The translations under genes and the position numbers were made by a program. Positions 5,171-5,867 of a DNA stretch of 5,867 bases are shown here, piece after piece (positions within the stretch are counted from its first letter, which is position 1; every line of letters begins with the position of its first letter). Under the pieces are notes generated by a model, which did no database searches, was not told the DNA's origin, and saw nothing but the letters and a program-made list of their open reading frames with translations. Source of the stretch: Alphaproteobacteria bacterium (lineage in GTDB: Bacteria; Pseudomonadota; Alphaproteobacteria; RS24); contig JAKMCZ010000071.1 in assembly GCA_022428185.1 (NCBI GenBank), positions 1 to 5,867 of the forward strand. Reading direction: 5' to 3'.

Positions 5171-5867
5171 CTATAGAGGAATATTATCGTGTTTTTTCCA
5201 CGGGTTATCGAGCTTCTTGGAAGACAAAAGCGCCAATGCTCGCGCCACGCGGCGGCGTGTATTATGCGGTTGAATAACCTCATCAATATAGCCGCGCTCA
5301 GCCGCAACAAACGGGTTTAAGAAACGCTCTTCATATTGCGCCGTCTGCTCGGCTATTTCTTCTTCCGACGAATTGCGGAAAATAATCTCAACCGCACCCT
5401 TCGCTCCCATTACGGCAATCTCAGCCGTCGGCCACGCATAGTTAAAATCGCCGCGCAAGTGCTTTGACGCCATCACATCATACGCGCCGCCATAAGCCTT
5501 GCGGGTGATGATTGTGACTTTCGGCACGGTCGCCTCGGCATAAGCAAACAGCAATTTCGCGCCATGCTTGATAAGCCCGCCATATTCCTGCGCCGTGCCC
5601 GGCAAAAAGCCCGGCACATCGACAAAGGTGACAATCGGCACATCAAAGCAATCGCAAAAGCGGACAAAGCGCGCTGCCTTGCGGCTGGCATCACTATCCA
5701 ACACACCGGCCAGCGTCATTGGCTGATTGGCAACAAACCCGACCGTTTTGCCTTCAATGCGCCCGAAACCGGTAATCACATTTTTGGCAAAGTCTTTTTG
5801 GATTTCAAAGAAGTCCCCCTCATCGACAACTTTCTGCACCAACTCCATCATGTCATAGGGCATGTTG
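5171..5867 (-). CDS. pccB: Propionyl-CoA carboxylase beta subunit, C-terminal part (5' end outside the window)
   Basis: This is the carboxyltransferase subunit. It takes CO2 from biotin on PccA and puts it on propionyl-CoA, a step in the breakdown of odd-chain fatty acids, Val, Ile, Met and Thr. Only the last 232 codons or so are present; the frame runs open past 5867, and the family is usually about 510 residues. Hence the ATG at 5863 is internal. The visible part is the CoA-carboxyltransferase C-terminal domain. It includes TFVDVPGFLPGTAQEYGG, then RKAYGGAYDVM and the AWPTAEIAVMGAKGAVEI block, ending in KKHDNIPL. Gly-Ala of GGAYD corresponds to the oxyanion hole of Streptomyces PccB (Gly419-Ala420). 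The following Asp (codon 5477-5479) matches Asp422, a known acyl-CoA specificity residue favouring propionyl-CoA. The TAG stop lies 9 nt before the preferred pccA start, so translation is probably coupled. Confidence 0.95.
   Translation of the reverse strand, partial: NMPYDMMELVQKVVDEGDFFEIQKDFAKNVITGFGRIEGKTVGFVANQPMTLAGVLDSDASRKAARFVRFCDCFDVPIVTFVDVPGFLPGTAQEYGGLIKHGAKLLFAYAEATVPKVTIITRKAYGGAYDVMASKHLRGDFNYAWPTAEIAVMGAKGAVEIIFRNSSEEEIAEQTAQYEERFLNPFVAAERGYIDEVIQPHNTRRRVARALALLSSKKLDNPWKKHDNIPL

Overview
The window looks like an ordinary chromosomal stretch from an alphaproteobacterium. The signs are a LipB with the alphaproteobacterial-style 'EDKIAAIGLRIRRWVSFHGI' core, a pccB-pccA pair of the type common in that class, a [4Fe-4S] APS-reductase-type CysH fused by an ATGA overlap to a stand-alone Met8-type siroheme gene, and a tRNA with its CCA end encoded. 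This placement rests on family resemblance only. I see no mobile element, CRISPR array, phage gene or pseudogene.

Layout. (1) Positions 3-482, + strand: two consecutive small membrane-protein ORFs that I do not recognise. The first may be cut off by the window edge. (2) Positions 483-569, - strand: tRNA-Leu(GAG), whose 3' CCA directly abuts the stop codon of the second small gene. (3) Positions 651-1936, - strand: a two-gene sulfur-assimilation unit. A precorrin-2 dehydrogenase/sirohydrochlorin ferrochelatase (CysG N-terminal/Met8 type) is followed by APS reductase (cysH). (4) Positions 1937-2061: an AT-rich divergent promoter region with a good -35/-10 pair for the sulfur unit and a 14-bp palindrome on its -10. 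(5) Positions 2062-2706, + strand: lipB, octanoyltransferase. (6) Positions 2703-3107, - strand: a four-helix membrane protein resembling DUF1761, convergent with lipB, the two stop codons sharing a CTAG. (7) Positions 3176-5867, - strand: pccA (biotin carboxylase/BCCP subunit of propionyl-CoA carboxylase) and the C-terminal part of pccB, which runs off the right edge.

How the genes fit together. PccB and PccA form the biotin-dependent enzyme that turns propionyl-CoA into methylmalonyl-CoA, and the DUF1761-like gene may be the tail of that operon. The siroheme enzyme makes the cofactor of sulfite (and nitrite) reductase, while CysH makes the sulfite, so their coupling is logical even though the sulfite reductase gene is not in view. 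LipB starts lipoate attachment to 2-oxoacid dehydrogenases and the glycine cleavage system, and has no obvious tie to its neighbours.

Most of the window is well-understood metabolism. The least explained parts are the small membrane-protein pair at the left edge and the repeat/palindrome arrangement in the divergent promoter region.
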